DNA from: Prosthecobacter debontii
GTDB taxonomy: Bacteria > Verrucomicrobiota > Verrucomicrobiia > Verrucomicrobiales > Verrucomicrobiaceae
NCBI RefSeq assembly: GCF_900167535.1
Contig: NZ_FUYE01000007.1
Coordinates: 62,001-126,000, forward strand
Length of the DNA: 64,000 nucleotides
Direction: 5' to 3'
Under the pieces are notes generated by a model. The model was not told the DNA's origin. It saw only the letters and a list, made by a program, of their open reading frames with translations, and did not search any database. Shown here piece after piece: positions 15,727 to 24,878 of the stretch. Position 1 is the first letter of the stretch. Every line of letters begins with the position of its first letter. The position numbers were made by a program, and so were the translations under genes.

Positions 15727-18700
15727 TCACGGCTCAATAACGGTGATGGTGACCGTGCCGCTGGAAACCAGAGTGCCTCCATTGGCGTCGTTACCCACTT
15801 CGACTCGATAAGTGCCAGAATCACTGCCTGTGACGCCATTGATCTCAATGCTTGGCTGATCGGCTTGATCCTGGAGTTCGTTCTCATCCTTATACCAACG
15901 GTAGGTCAGGTCGCCGGTCGTCACATTCGGACCTGCTGTCAATTTGATGTTCCCCCCTGCTTCAATGGTGGTGGTGCCTTCCTCTAGAGTCAGCGAGACC
16001 GCAGTTACGGGATTGAGCTTTTCGAGAGCAACTTCGTTGCTCTCCACAGAGTTTTCCGTGTTCGTGACCACGACTGTGTAAACGCCATAATCATCCTCAA
16101 TGATGGCATCAATCACATAGTCTGCAGAGGTTGCCCCAGGAATGTCCTCACCATCCTTTTTCCACTGGTAAGAGAAGTCGGGCTGTCCTTGGGCAGACAC
16201 CGAGAAAGTCACGCCATCTCCCAAGGGCAAATACTGGTCCGCAGGAGAACGGGTAGCATTCACATTCGAGACTTCCGTGCTGACATTGAGAGATATCGGT
16301 GCGCTTTCTTGTCCGTCTGGCGTTGCTCCATTTTTAACGAGCACCGAGTAGTTGCCAACGCTATCGCTGTTTGCGGAACTGATGAAGTAGGTGGAATTCG
16401 TCGCCCCATTGATGTTCTCACCGTCTTTCTTCCATTGATAGGTGTAAGGACCCGTGCTGCCGGTAATGCTGGCAATGGTGAAGGTAACACTGGCCCCGAG
16501 TCCTACGCGGTCTGTCGAAGGGGTGCGTTGGGCAGTCACCGAAGTGATCGGGTTGGCCACCGTGATCGTTTTACTGCCGGTAACACCATTCGGCGTTGCT
16601 GCATTGGTGACCTTGACACTGTAGGTCGTATTGGAATCTGCAAGTGTCAGCGGCCCCACGGTGTAGGTGGAACCCGCTCCCGCTTCTCCTGGAATCTGAG
16701 TGCCATCTTTGCTCCAGCGATAAGTGAGCGTCCCTGTGCCGCCTGTGACGTTGGCTTTAAAAATCACAGTGCCATCCACGGGGAGGACGGCAGTATCGGG
16801 CTCAGTGGTGACCGTAACGCTAGTGATGGGTTTATTCAGCACCAATTCGGCCTCTTCGCTCTCCACGCGAGAATAGACCGTGGTGATGACCACATCATAG
16901 GAATCTTCATCCGCTGAGGTCACACCATTCACTGTATAAGACTTCACATTGACCCCTGCAGCAGTGGAGATGTTGACCCCGCCTTTTCTCCATTGATAAT
17001 AAACCTCGGTTCCAGGATTCACGGCCACATCAACCGTAAACGTGACATTCGCTCCGCTGTTCACAGTGACGGACTGAGGCTGCTGAGTGATCACCACCGG
17101 CAAAGGGTTGAGGCGCACGCTTCCTGACAGAATCGGAGAGTTTTTCAACGTCGTCACTGGATCGGTGGAAGGTAACTGCGGTAAGAGGAAGTGCCCCACC
17201 CCCGTAGGAGCGACACCCTCCAATTGCGTTCCATCGCTGGTGGTCACATCTGGAATGCGTGGAATGGCCAGACCATAGAAGGCGGCCTTACGTTTCCCTG
17301 CCGGATCGTTCAGCGTGAAACTACCGGTGATCAGGCCCGTGCTGCTGGCCATCTTCACGCTGGTCGCTGCCGGGTTTAGAATGCCGCTGTTTTTGGGAAT
17401 GGAAGCGGCTCCTTTGGAATCGATCCTGATGGCGCTCAAGTCGGGATTGAGGCTTGCTTGAGCCAAACCGGCACCCTCGAAGTCAATGGAGGCATTGCCT
17501 TGTGTCGTGGCTGTCGCAGGCAATGACATTGCATAAGGGGTGTTAGCCGGAGCAACATACGTGTAACCGCTGACCGCCACCCCGAGAGGGCCAAATCCCG
17601 CCTTGTACAAACGCTCTGAGGCTGAGGATTGAGGGTCTCTCGTCCAAACGAGTTCCCCGCCCACACGGTAAAGAGGGTAGACCTCATAAGCTGTACCGTA
17701 ATACGTAAGTGTCGGCATGCCAACGACTGAACCCGTGTTCTTGTAAAGTGACTGATAAACCAAGAATTGATTCTGTCCTCCCACGAAAGAACTGCTGGTA
17801 ATGGTCGTGCCATCTGCAGTCCGACCCGTAACCTTCACCGTGCCAGAGGGGTCGGATGTGATAACCATGAAGCCTGTCCCATGTGGGATAGAGTTGTCAG
17901 TCTCCTCGACATCGGTCACGTCAAGTGCGGCATGGTGCCTTCCGCTCCCCGTGTAGATCTCACCCGCCACTCGGTAGCGGTTTCGGTAAGCCACGAAATC
18001 CGCTGTATTGTGGCCATCGGAGATCGTGCCATAGACATCACCACTGTCTGTATAACCGGACAGATAAATGGCGCTGAATTCGATTTGGAGCGGTGTCAGT
18101 CCTTTGCGCGCGACCGTTGCGCTTCCACTGGTATAATAAGCCGTGAGATTGGTCGGTTGCTTCATGCTGCCGGTAAAGTTATAGACTTTTCCAGCTTGGC
18201 TTAGCTTACCACTGAGCGTTCCTCCTTCGGTGACGGTCATATCGATGCGTCCGCCTTTATTTCCGTTAAGAGCGTTGTTTCCAACCTGCCCGACAAAAAC
18301 GCCGACCACAGCTTCGGGCATCGGCCAAACCTTCAAGGGAATGTTGCTCACAATTTTGCTGCCGGCAGGGTTACTGACGGTGACTTTCAAGAAATAAGTC
18401 CCCGCACTTTTTGGAGCTCCCGTGATGCGGCCCGTGCTTGTATTCACGGTAAGCCCTGAAGGAAGACCTGAGATCGCGAAGGCCGAGATCGACTGGTTAG
18501 TGTCTGGATCCGCACCGGGAAGCAGGTAATCGTAAGGCATCCCGACAAAGGCATCATCTGGGACAAATGTATTGTAAACTGGAGGAGCTCCTGCCGCATA
18601 GACGCGCCAATCGCCTGACTGTTCAGAGATGCCTTCATCTTCTTTGACCCATGTGCAGGAATAACTCCCGCTGTCTGGAGTGGTTAAATTGATGTTAAAT

Positions 18701-21700
18701 TTTTTGATCACCAAAGTGGCGGTGCCCGCTCCGGAAATACGATCACTGTTTTGCACCACCGCGCCGCCCTTTTTCCAAATGTACTTCACGTTAGGGCTGA
18801 TCGGTCCAGCCACTTGCGCTTTAAGCGTCATGGTGCCCCCATTTTTCACAAACGCGCTGTAAGTGTTCCTATCGACGACAACGACGGTGGCGGTGTTGCT
18901 ATCCGCACGTCCTGCCGCACTGCTGGCTCTCACCATATAGGTGCCAGCGTCTGTCAACTTGGCCGAAGCAATGGTCAAGGTTGCCGATTTTTGCCCCGAA
19001 ACACCTTTACCGTTACGCAGCCAAGTGAAGGCAGGCACGGGAGCCCCTGTCGCCGCCGATTCGATTTTCAATTCCTCGCCTACTTCGACAATCTGCTTGG
19101 TCAGAGGCTGAGTGATGACCGGAGCTTCGCGAATGTCCACTCGGGCGGAGTTGCTCGTCACCGTGGTCATTTCATTGCTCACGACGACACGGTATTCACC
19201 TTCCTCATCAGGGCCATTGACGGCAGTGAAAGGGAGTGTCGCACTTTCAGCACCTGAAACATCCATCCAGGTCTCTCCATTCTTCTTTTGCCACTGATAC
19301 GCCAAAGTGGATCCTGTCGCTTTGACTGCGAGGGCTGCTTTTTTCCCGGCGACGACCGCCACTGATGTCGGCTGCTTGGAGATGACCGGGGGTTTATAAC
19401 TTTTAATGACATTCACGGTGAAGACCTGCTGAGTCACGTTCATGTCGAGGTCGTAGGCCTTGAGGGTGACGGTTCGAGATCCTGCCGTCTTGCCTTCAAC
19501 CAAGATGTCAGTTCCGTTCAAAATCGAAACGCCAGCAATCGCTTCTTCTCCAGCCGTTCCGGCCACGATTTCGTATCTAAAGATGGGCACTTCCCGCGCA
19601 CTCGTGATACGCACGGTCTTTGTGATATCCATCGTTGTCGGTGCCGTAGAGCCTGTAACGTCCATAGGGACCCCCGTCAGGGACGAAGCGGCTCCATCGA
19701 TAGCTACACCGACCGAATCTGACGTCGAGACGTATGAACCGACAGGCAGATCCGAAATGGCATCCACCGTAGTCATCCCGCTTCCAGCCACCCGACCAAA
19801 AACCGTGAAACCACCGTTTTGGTTATCGAGGGCCTGTGAATTAGAGGCGTCGTTATTATTGACCAAGTTAAAAAAGAAATCATGGGTAGCACTGTCCGGA
19901 CTTCCCCCGACTTTAGCGTGAGCGACACTACCCCGAACATTTGAAATTCCCGGCTCATTGAATGGAGATGGGCGCTTTACCAGCGAGGCAAAGTAGTAGG
20001 GGGATTGAGTCGGCACGTAGCCACCTCCCTGAAGGACAAAATCAGTGACGTTGCGATGAAAGATCACGCCATCGTAGGCTTTGTTATCTACATAACCCAT
20101 GAAGTTATTGACGGCTTCTGGCGTGAGGCTCGGGTAGAGCAGAAGATCGACCTGCCTATCGCCCGAGATCTGCAATCGAACGGCTTTTTCTGAATCGGCA
20201 TCGGTAAACTTGCCTTCCAGCGGAATGGTCAGTTGGGTCGCTGTGCCAACTGTGGCGCTAACGATTTGTGTGGCCGCCTGAGGTGAAGCTGGCCGCCTTA
20301 AAATACGCAGCGTCAGCGGCATGGAGGCGGAGTAGTTGATATAGTTCACCGTCATCGGACAAATGAAAACCCCGGATTGGGTCGGCGTGCCCGTGATGGT
20401 GCCGGCTGAGGCGTCAAATGAAAGGCCGTTCGGTAGGTCTTCAACAGTCCAGTCCACCTTGTTGACCGCATCCGAAACCGTCAAAGTGTAGCTGAAGCTA
20501 ACATCTTGCTGAGCAGGCTGATAAGGACGGCTGGTGAAGCCGTAACGCGCATAGGCAGAGGCAAAATTGCTCTCATCGGAGTTGTTGTCCTGATAGCGGG
20601 CGACAACTTTGAATTCATATTCCGTATCGGGTGTCAAAGCCACCCGAGCGGTTTGAGTTTCGTTCGACTGGTCAACCAAATAGGAATAGTAGTCCTCGAA
20701 TACAGTCCGATCTTTCACCGTGATACGCTTGCTGTCAGCCTGCATGGATTCCACGAGATACCATTCATCGTCTTCTGTCTCCTCGTCCACCTGACGCACA
20801 AAAACGTCGTAATTGGTTTCATCAACGGACGTGTCTTGCCAAGTCAAATCAACAGCACCCGACATACCGGATGTCGTGGCCACCAGCCCTTCGGGTTTGA
20901 TGAAAGGCATCTTATCTAGAGTAAAGACATTAGAGTAGTCTGAATCGATGGCAGTCAGAGAACTGCCCGAACTGACCGCCCGCATGCGCCATTCATAATA
21001 GGCGCCGGGTCCGATGGAGAAAATATAAGACGTTAGGTTTTTGTTGATCGAGACGGTAGTCCAATTGCTTGTAGATCCTGGTTCACGATAACCCACTTCG
21101 TAACTCGTTTCGTTGTCGCTGTTATCCTGCCAACTCAGCTTGACTCGAAGATTGTCCAATTTTTCAACCACAAGATTGGTCGGTGGGCTCAGTCTCGGGA
21201 CCTGATAAAAGGTAGAATTTGCAGGAGGATAATTACCCGAAGTGGGAGAGATGAAAACGCTGGCAAACTGCGCCGAGACTCCTTGTGCGGCATCGGTGTT
21301 TACGCGAGTGGCTCGGATCGCGAAGTTGTAGGATTCACCAGCCACGAGATTGTGCTGAACTTCCACTTGAGTGGTGTTAAAATACACCACGGATAACGGC
21401 TTGTAAGCACTGGCAGCTTCCGAATTTTTTTTGTAGAAAATCTGATAAAAGAGCTCTCCAGAGCTTCGGTCAGTCCAATTGAAGCGAAGAAATCCATCGC
21501 TCATCTCCGCCACCTTGAAGGACTCTGCCGCATTCAAATTGATGTAGTCTCCCGTGATGGCATAGCTTTGGGACGGACTCGCACTCACCTCCGTTTTGGT
21601 GCCGTTGTATTTGTAGGCCACAACCCGAAAATAAAGGGTCGAATCTTGAGTCGGGTCATAGGGCCCCCACACGTATTCCGTGCTATCCGCAGCGGCAGCC

Positions 21701-22002
21701 CCGACATACTCAAAAGGTCCGGTGCTGGCAAAGCCGGCTTCGATACGAAACCCGCTTTCATCCAGCGAGTTATCCTGCCAAGAGATTCGATAGACCCGGG
21801 CGGTCGTTTTAGCCCCCGTTGAATAGACGTTGCCGTTAGAATCGACTCCGTAAGTGGTCGCACTGATCCCAACATTTGAGGGGGCTTTAGGTGCAGCGGC
21901 CAAGGCGGGCGTTTCGAATCCCAAGCTGACCAAAACAGTCACCATAGGCAGCAGAAGCAGGGCACGTGCTCTGCAGGAAAACGAGCGAGATGAAGACAGC
22001 AT
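15727..22002 (-). CDS. giant secreted FN3 - cyclophilin - Ig-domain protein
   Basis: 2091 residues with a signal peptide (FSCRARALLLLPMVTVLVSL, ending ALAAA). From the N-terminus there are about four fibronectin-III-like domains (roughly 35-490, motifs such as YRISWQDNSLDESGF), then an Ig-like He-PIG segment. Next is a cyclophilin-type peptidyl-prolyl isomerase domain (about 605-760) with NNFMGYVDNKAYDGVIFHR, DFVLQGGG and GGFTVFGRV. Ig-like domains (about 870-1220) follow, then a ~400-residue module (about 1225-1630) also found in the other giant protein. Five further Ig-like repeats run to the end. There is no recognisable C-terminal sorting tag. Likely a cell-surface or secreted adhesion/assembly protein. 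Single gene, divergent from the FG-GAP gene. Confidence 0.85.
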   Translation of the reverse strand: MLSSSRSFSCRARALLLLPMVTVLVSLGFETPALAAAPKAPSNVGISATTYGVDSNGNVYSTGAKTTARVYRISWQDNSLDESGFRIEAGFASTGPFEYVGAAAADSTEYVWGPYDPTQDSTLYFRVVAYKYNGTKTEVSASPSQSYAITGDYINLNAAESFKVAEMSDGFLRFNWTDRSSGELFYQIFYKKNSEAASAYKPLSVVYFNTTQVEVQHNLVAGESYNFAIRATRVNTDAAQGVSAQFASVFISPTSGNYPPANSTFYQVPRLSPPTNLVVEKLDNLRVKLSWQDNSDNETSYEVGYREPGSTSNWTTVSINKNLTSYIFSIGPGAYYEWRMRAVSSGSSLTAIDSDYSNVFTLDKMPFIKPEGLVATTSGMSGAVDLTWQDTSVDETNYDVFVRQVDEETEDDEWYLVESMQADSKRITVKDRTVFEDYYSYLVDQSNETQTARVALTPDTEYEFKVVARYQDNNSDESNFASAYARYGFTSRPYQPAQQDVSFSYTLTVSDAVNKVDWTVEDLPNGLSFDASAGTITGTPTQSGVFICPMTVNYINYSASMPLTLRILRRPASPQAATQIVSATVGTATQLTIPLEGKFTDADSEKAVRLQISGDRQVDLLLYPSLTPEAVNNFMGYVDNKAYDGVIFHRNVTDFVLQGGGYVPTQSPYYFASLVKRPSPFNEPGISNVRGSVAHAKVGGSPDSATHDFFFNLVNNNDASNSQALDNQNGGFTVFGRVAGSGMTTVDAISDLPVGSYVSTSDSVGVAIDGAASSLTGVPMDVTGSTAPTTMDITKTVRITSAREVPIFRYEIVAGTAGEEAIAGVSILNGTDILVEGKTAGSRTVTLKAYDLDMNVTQQVFTVNVIKSYKPPVISKQPTSVAVVAGKKAALAVKATGSTLAYQWQKKNGETWMDVSGAESATLPFTAVNGPDEEGEYRVVVSNEMTTVTSNSARVDIREAPVITQPLTKQIVEVGEELKIESAATGAPVPAFTWLRNGKGVSGQKSATLTIASAKLTDAGTYMVRASSAAGRADSNTATVVVVDRNTYSAFVKNGGTMTLKAQVAGPISPNVKYIWKKGGAVVQNSDRISGAGTATLVIKKFNINLTTPDSGSYSCTWVKEDEGISEQSGDWRVYAAGAPPVYNTFVPDDAFVGMPYDYLLPGADPDTNQSISAFAISGLPSGLTVNTSTGRITGAPKSAGTYFLKVTVSNPAGSKIVSNIPLKVWPMPEAVVGVFVGQVGNNALNGNKGGRIDMTVTEGGTLSGKLSQAGKVYNFTGSMKQPTNLTAYYTSGSATVARKGLTPLQIEFSAIYLSGYTDSGDVYGTISDGHNTADFVAYRNRYRVAGEIYTGSGRHHAALDVTDVEETDNSIPHGTGFMVITSDPSGTVKVTGRTADGTTITSSSFVGGQNQFLVYQSLYKNTGSVVGMPTLTYYGTAYEVYPLYRVGGELVWTRDPQSSASERLYKAGFGPLGVAVSGYTYVAPANTPYAMSLPATATTQGNASIDFEGAGLAQASLNPDLSAIRIDSKGAASIPKNSGILNPAATSVKMASSTGLITGSFTLNDPAGKRKAAFYGLAIPRIPDVTTSDGTQLEGVAPTGVGHFLLPQLPSTDPVTTLKNSPILSGSVRLNPLPVVITQQPQSVTVNSGANVTFTVDVAVNPGTEVYYQWRKGGVNISTAAGVNVKSYTVNGVTSADEDSYDVVITTVYSRVESEEAELVLNKPITSVTVTTEPDTAVLPVDGTVIFKANVTGGTGTLTYRWSKDGTQIPGEAGAGSTYTVGPLTLADSNTTYSVKVTNAATPNGVTGSKTITVANPITSVTAQRTPSTDRVGLGASVTFTIASITGSTGPYTYQWKKDGENINGATNSTYFISSANSDSVGNYSVLVKNGATPDGQESAPISLNVSTEVSNVNATRSPADQYLPLGDGVTFSVSAQGQPDFSYQWKKDGEDIPGATSADYVIDAIIEDDYGVYTVVVTNTENSVESNEVALEKLNPVTAVSLTLEEGTTTIEAGGNIKLTAGPNVTTGDLTYRWYKDENELQDQADQPSIEINGVTGSDSGTYRVEVGNDANGGTLVSSGTVTITVIEP

Positions 22003-22185
22003 AACCTTTGAATGGATACGGGTTGGGGGGGTAGGAAGCCCGATGGGGGAGTAGGTGAGAACACCACCGAGCGGTTTTCGTTGTCATAATATTACCTTTT
22101 TTGTCATTACATCGTCAATCAATTTGCGATTCGATGTCATCTTTTGCTCGCCAGGAGGGGGAGTCCTTCGGCAAAGTGAGGGTTT

Positions 22186-23367
22186 ATGCGTCCTCTGACC
22201 GTCGTTTCCGCGCTCGCTTTCTCCACCCTGGGGCTGGCCCAGGAATCGCCGCTTTTTCGCGAGGAGACCATCGATGCCGAGGTTGGCATCGGTTATGGCC
22301 TGGCGGTTGCAGATGTGGACGGAGACCGAAAGCCCGATATTCTGGTGGCGGATAAGGACCTCATTGTCTGGTACCAGAACCCCACCTGGAAAAAGCATGT
22401 CATCGCAGAAAAACTGACGGAGAAAGACCATGTCTGCATCGCCGCAAGGGACATCGATGGTGACGGTAAGGCTGAAATTGCCGTAGGAGCGCAGTGGGAC
22501 CCTGGCGATACGGAAACCAGTGGTGCGGTGTTTTACCTGCAACCGCCTGCGGACCGAACCCAGATGTGGAAGCCGATCCAGCTCACTCACGAGCCGACCA
22601 CTCACCGGATGCGCTGGGTGCGGAATCGAGCCGGGCGGTATGATCTGATCGTGGCGCCTCTTCATGGGCGAGGAAACCAGAAGGGAGAGGGCGTAGGCGT
22701 CCACATCCTGGCTTATCACAAGCCGGATGATGTGACCCAGCCCTGGAATACCACCCTGGTGCATGACAGCATGCACATGACTCATAATTTCGAAATCGTG
22801 CCCAGCCCGGCCGATGAGGCTGAGCCGATCCTGCTTGCAGGTCGTGAGGGCATCGTTCGCCTGACGCCTGGCGACAATGGCTGGAAAGAACAGTGGGTGA
22901 CCCGCCACGACAGTCCAGATCTAGCGGGTGCAGGGGAAGTGCGTTGGGGCGCTTTTGCTGGAGGTCAGCCTTACATTGCGGCCATTGAACCGATGCATGG
23001 CCACCAACTCGTGATTTACACCCCTCCCCCCAATGGGCCTAAAGATGGCCTCTGGCAGCGGCGAGTCTTGGACGATACGCTCGTGGATGGACATGCCCTG
23101 GCCTGTTATGATTACCTGGGACTCAACAACCGCCAAATCGCCGTGGGCTGGCGTGCTCATCATAAGCTTGGCACCCGTGTGGGGGTGAAGCTCTTTTCCA
23201 CCACGAAGGAGGATGGCACGGGGTGGACGCAGACCTGGGTGGATGATAATACGATGGCTTGCGAAGACCTAGCGGCAGCGGACCTGGATGGTGATCGCGA
23301 CACCGATCTGGTGGCCGCAGGTCGACGGACTAAAAATATCAAAATTTACTGGAATCTCCGACAGTAA
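22186..23367 (+). CDS. secreted FG-GAP/VCBS repeat protein
   Basis: 393 residues with a signal peptide (VVSALAFSTLGLAQ). At least three FG-GAP-like calcium-binding loops are visible: AVADVDGDRKPDILVA, AARDIDGDGKAEIAVG and AAADLDGDRDTDLVAAG at the C-terminus. Together they suggest a seven-bladed propeller of the integrin-alpha type. Such proteins are exported and often have ligand- or polysaccharide-binding roles, unassigned here. A long frame on the opposite strand overlaps it but lacks a leader or domain, so the plus strand is chosen. Divergent from the giant FN3/cyclophilin gene across 183 bases. Confidence 0.85.
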   Translation: MRPLTVVSALAFSTLGLAQESPLFREETIDAEVGIGYGLAVADVDGDRKPDILVADKDLIVWYQNPTWKKHVIAEKLTEKDHVCIAARDIDGDGKAEIAVGAQWDPGDTETSGAVFYLQPPADRTQMWKPIQLTHEPTTHRMRWVRNRAGRYDLIVAPLHGRGNQKGEGVGVHILAYHKPDDVTQPWNTTLVHDSMHMTHNFEIVPSPADEAEPILLAGREGIVRLTPGDNGWKEQWVTRHDSPDLAGAGEVRWGAFAGGQPYIAAIEPMHGHQLVIYTPPPNGPKDGLWQRRVLDDTLVDGHALACYDYLGLNNRQIAVGWRAHHKLGTRVGVKLFSTTKEDGTGWTQTWVDDNTMACEDLAAADLDGDRDTDLVAAGRRTKNIKIYWNLRQ

Positions 23368-23441
23368 TCGCTGCCAATAGATTGCCTTCTCCTAGGTGTG
23401 CCGGGTTGCAAATGTGACTTTTTTGCTAAGGTCACTGCACC

Positions 23442-24041
23442 ATGAATGCGATACGATTTTCTTTTGCCCTTTTGACGGGCTGCATTCTCAGCTCCTGCCA
23501 GCTTCCTCTGTCAATGATTCGCCAGGAAGTGATTCGTAAGCCTTTGGTCGTTCAGCCAGCTGACTCCTCCAACAGTCCCCTGTATGTTTGGCATGGCAGC
23601 GGTGAACCAGGCCCTGTCCGAGTCACGATCGACCTGAGCGAACAAAAGGCCTACATCTTCCAAAACAGTGAAAACATCGGCTGGAGTTACGTAGCAACTG
23701 GCCGCAGTGGCTTCCGCACGCCGACAGGCACCTTTGTCATTACGGAGAAAGTGGTGAACAAACGCTCGAACAAGTATGGCAGCATCGTCGATGCCAACGG
23801 TAACACCGTGCGCAGTAATGCGACCGCTGGAGTCCATGGGGTGCCCTCAGGCGGTAAATTCCTGGGTGCTAAGATGCCCTACTGGATGCGCCTGACTAAC
23901 TACGGTGTCGGCATGCATGCCGGCCCCATCCCTCATCCTGGCTCCCCGGCCTCTCATGGTTGCATCCGCCTGCCTTACGATATGGCCGAGCGGATTTTTG
24001 AGGTTGCACCCAGCGGCACCCGTGTGACGATTGTTCCTTAA
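23442..24041 (+). CDS. L,D-transpeptidase (YkuD family), probable lipoprotein
   Basis: 199 residues. The N-terminus has a short hydrophobic stretch with two possible lipobox cysteines (LTGC at 14, LSSC at 19). The catalytic domain (about 59-199) has TPTGTFVITEK, H159 in GVGMHAGP and the nucleophile motif SHGCIRLP (171-178, Cys174). Members form 3-3 peptidoglycan cross-links or attach proteins to murein in the periplasm. Next gene starts 9 bases after the stop, so it may be co-transcribed with the TauE/SafE gene. Confidence 0.9.
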   Translation: MNAIRFSFALLTGCILSSCQLPLSMIRQEVIRKPLVVQPADSSNSPLYVWHGSGEPGPVRVTIDLSEQKAYIFQNSENIGWSYVATGRSGFRTPTGTFVITEKVVNKRSNKYGSIVDANGNTVRSNATAGVHGVPSGGKFLGAKMPYWMRLTNYGVGMHAGPIPHPGSPASHGCIRLPYDMAERIFEVAPSGTRVTIVP

Positions 24042-24050
24042 TTTGTCCGC

Positions 24051-24827
24051 TTGAGCATCCCCGACTGGTTACAGCAACACACCCTTTTTACAGGAGATCC
24101 CACGATCCTGCTGATGGCCAGCGCTGCGGCGGTGTGCATCGGGTTGTCTAAAAGCGGACTCTCCGGCACCGCCACCCTGAATGTCGTGCTGATGGCCCAG
24201 GCCTTTGGCGCTAAAGCCTCTGTCGGTCTCGTTCTACCGCTGCTGATTGTCGCGGACTTCATGGGCTATTACCTGAACCGGCACGGTGGCTCCTGGCGGC
24301 GCATCTGGCCCATGGTCCCTCCCGCCATCCTCGGCGTGGTCATCGGGTATTTCCTGCTGGGGGAGATCGACAATGTGGCCGCCCGCACGGTCATCGGCTG
24401 GCTCATCATCGGCCTGCTCGGATTTAAGCTGGTGCTGGATGCCAGCAAGGGCACACTGGAGGTGCTCACCCAACACCGGGGTTTTGCCTGGCTCATGGGC
24501 ATCTGCGCGGGGGTCGTCACCATGCTGGCCAACGCCGCTGGTCCTGTGATGACCGTCTATCTTCTCTCCCAACGCCTGGAGAAAAAGGATCATCTGGGCA
24601 CCTTCAGCCGCTACTTCCTTTTCATCAATCTCTTCAAGGTCCCCTTCTCGGCCGATCTCGGCATCATCAATCCCAAGTCTCTGGCGACCAATCTGGTCCT
24701 CCTCCCCGGTGTCGTCATCGGCATTCTGCTTGGCTGGCAGATCCTGAAACGCATCCCGCAAAAGCCTTTCGAATGGACGCTTTTCATCCTGACCCTCATC
24801 GCGGCGATGTGGTTGATCCGAGGGTGA
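24051..24827 (+). CDS. TauE/SafE-type sulfite/anion exporter family membrane protein
   Basis: 258 residues, about eight membrane helices. It has the TSUP signature near the N-terminus (AAAVCIGLSKSGLSG) and a matching second-half repeat (GICAGVVTMLANAAGPVM). The family moves sulfite, sulfoacetate and other organosulfur anions or acts as a general permease; the substrate here is not inferable. TTG is the likely start, since no ATG is available before the first helix. It is adjacent to the L,D-transpeptidase without obvious functional link. Confidence 0.85.
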   Translation: MSIPDWLQQHTLFTGDPTILLMASAAAVCIGLSKSGLSGTATLNVVLMAQAFGAKASVGLVLPLLIVADFMGYYLNRHGGSWRRIWPMVPPAILGVVIGYFLLGEIDNVAARTVIGWLIIGLLGFKLVLDASKGTLEVLTQHRGFAWLMGICAGVVTMLANAAGPVMTVYLLSQRLEKKDHLGTFSRYFLFINLFKVPFSADLGIINPKSLATNLVLLPGVVIGILLGWQILKRIPQKPFEWTLFILTLIAAMWLIRG

Positions 24828-24878
24828 GCAGACGAGAGTTGACCCCACGACAGCTTTGTGGTGCTATCCGGCCCCACC

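Noticed and set aside
22084-22908. 274-codon minus-strand frame opposite the FG-GAP protein
   Set aside because: No domain or signal peptide; the plus strand encodes calcium-loop repeats and a signal peptide.
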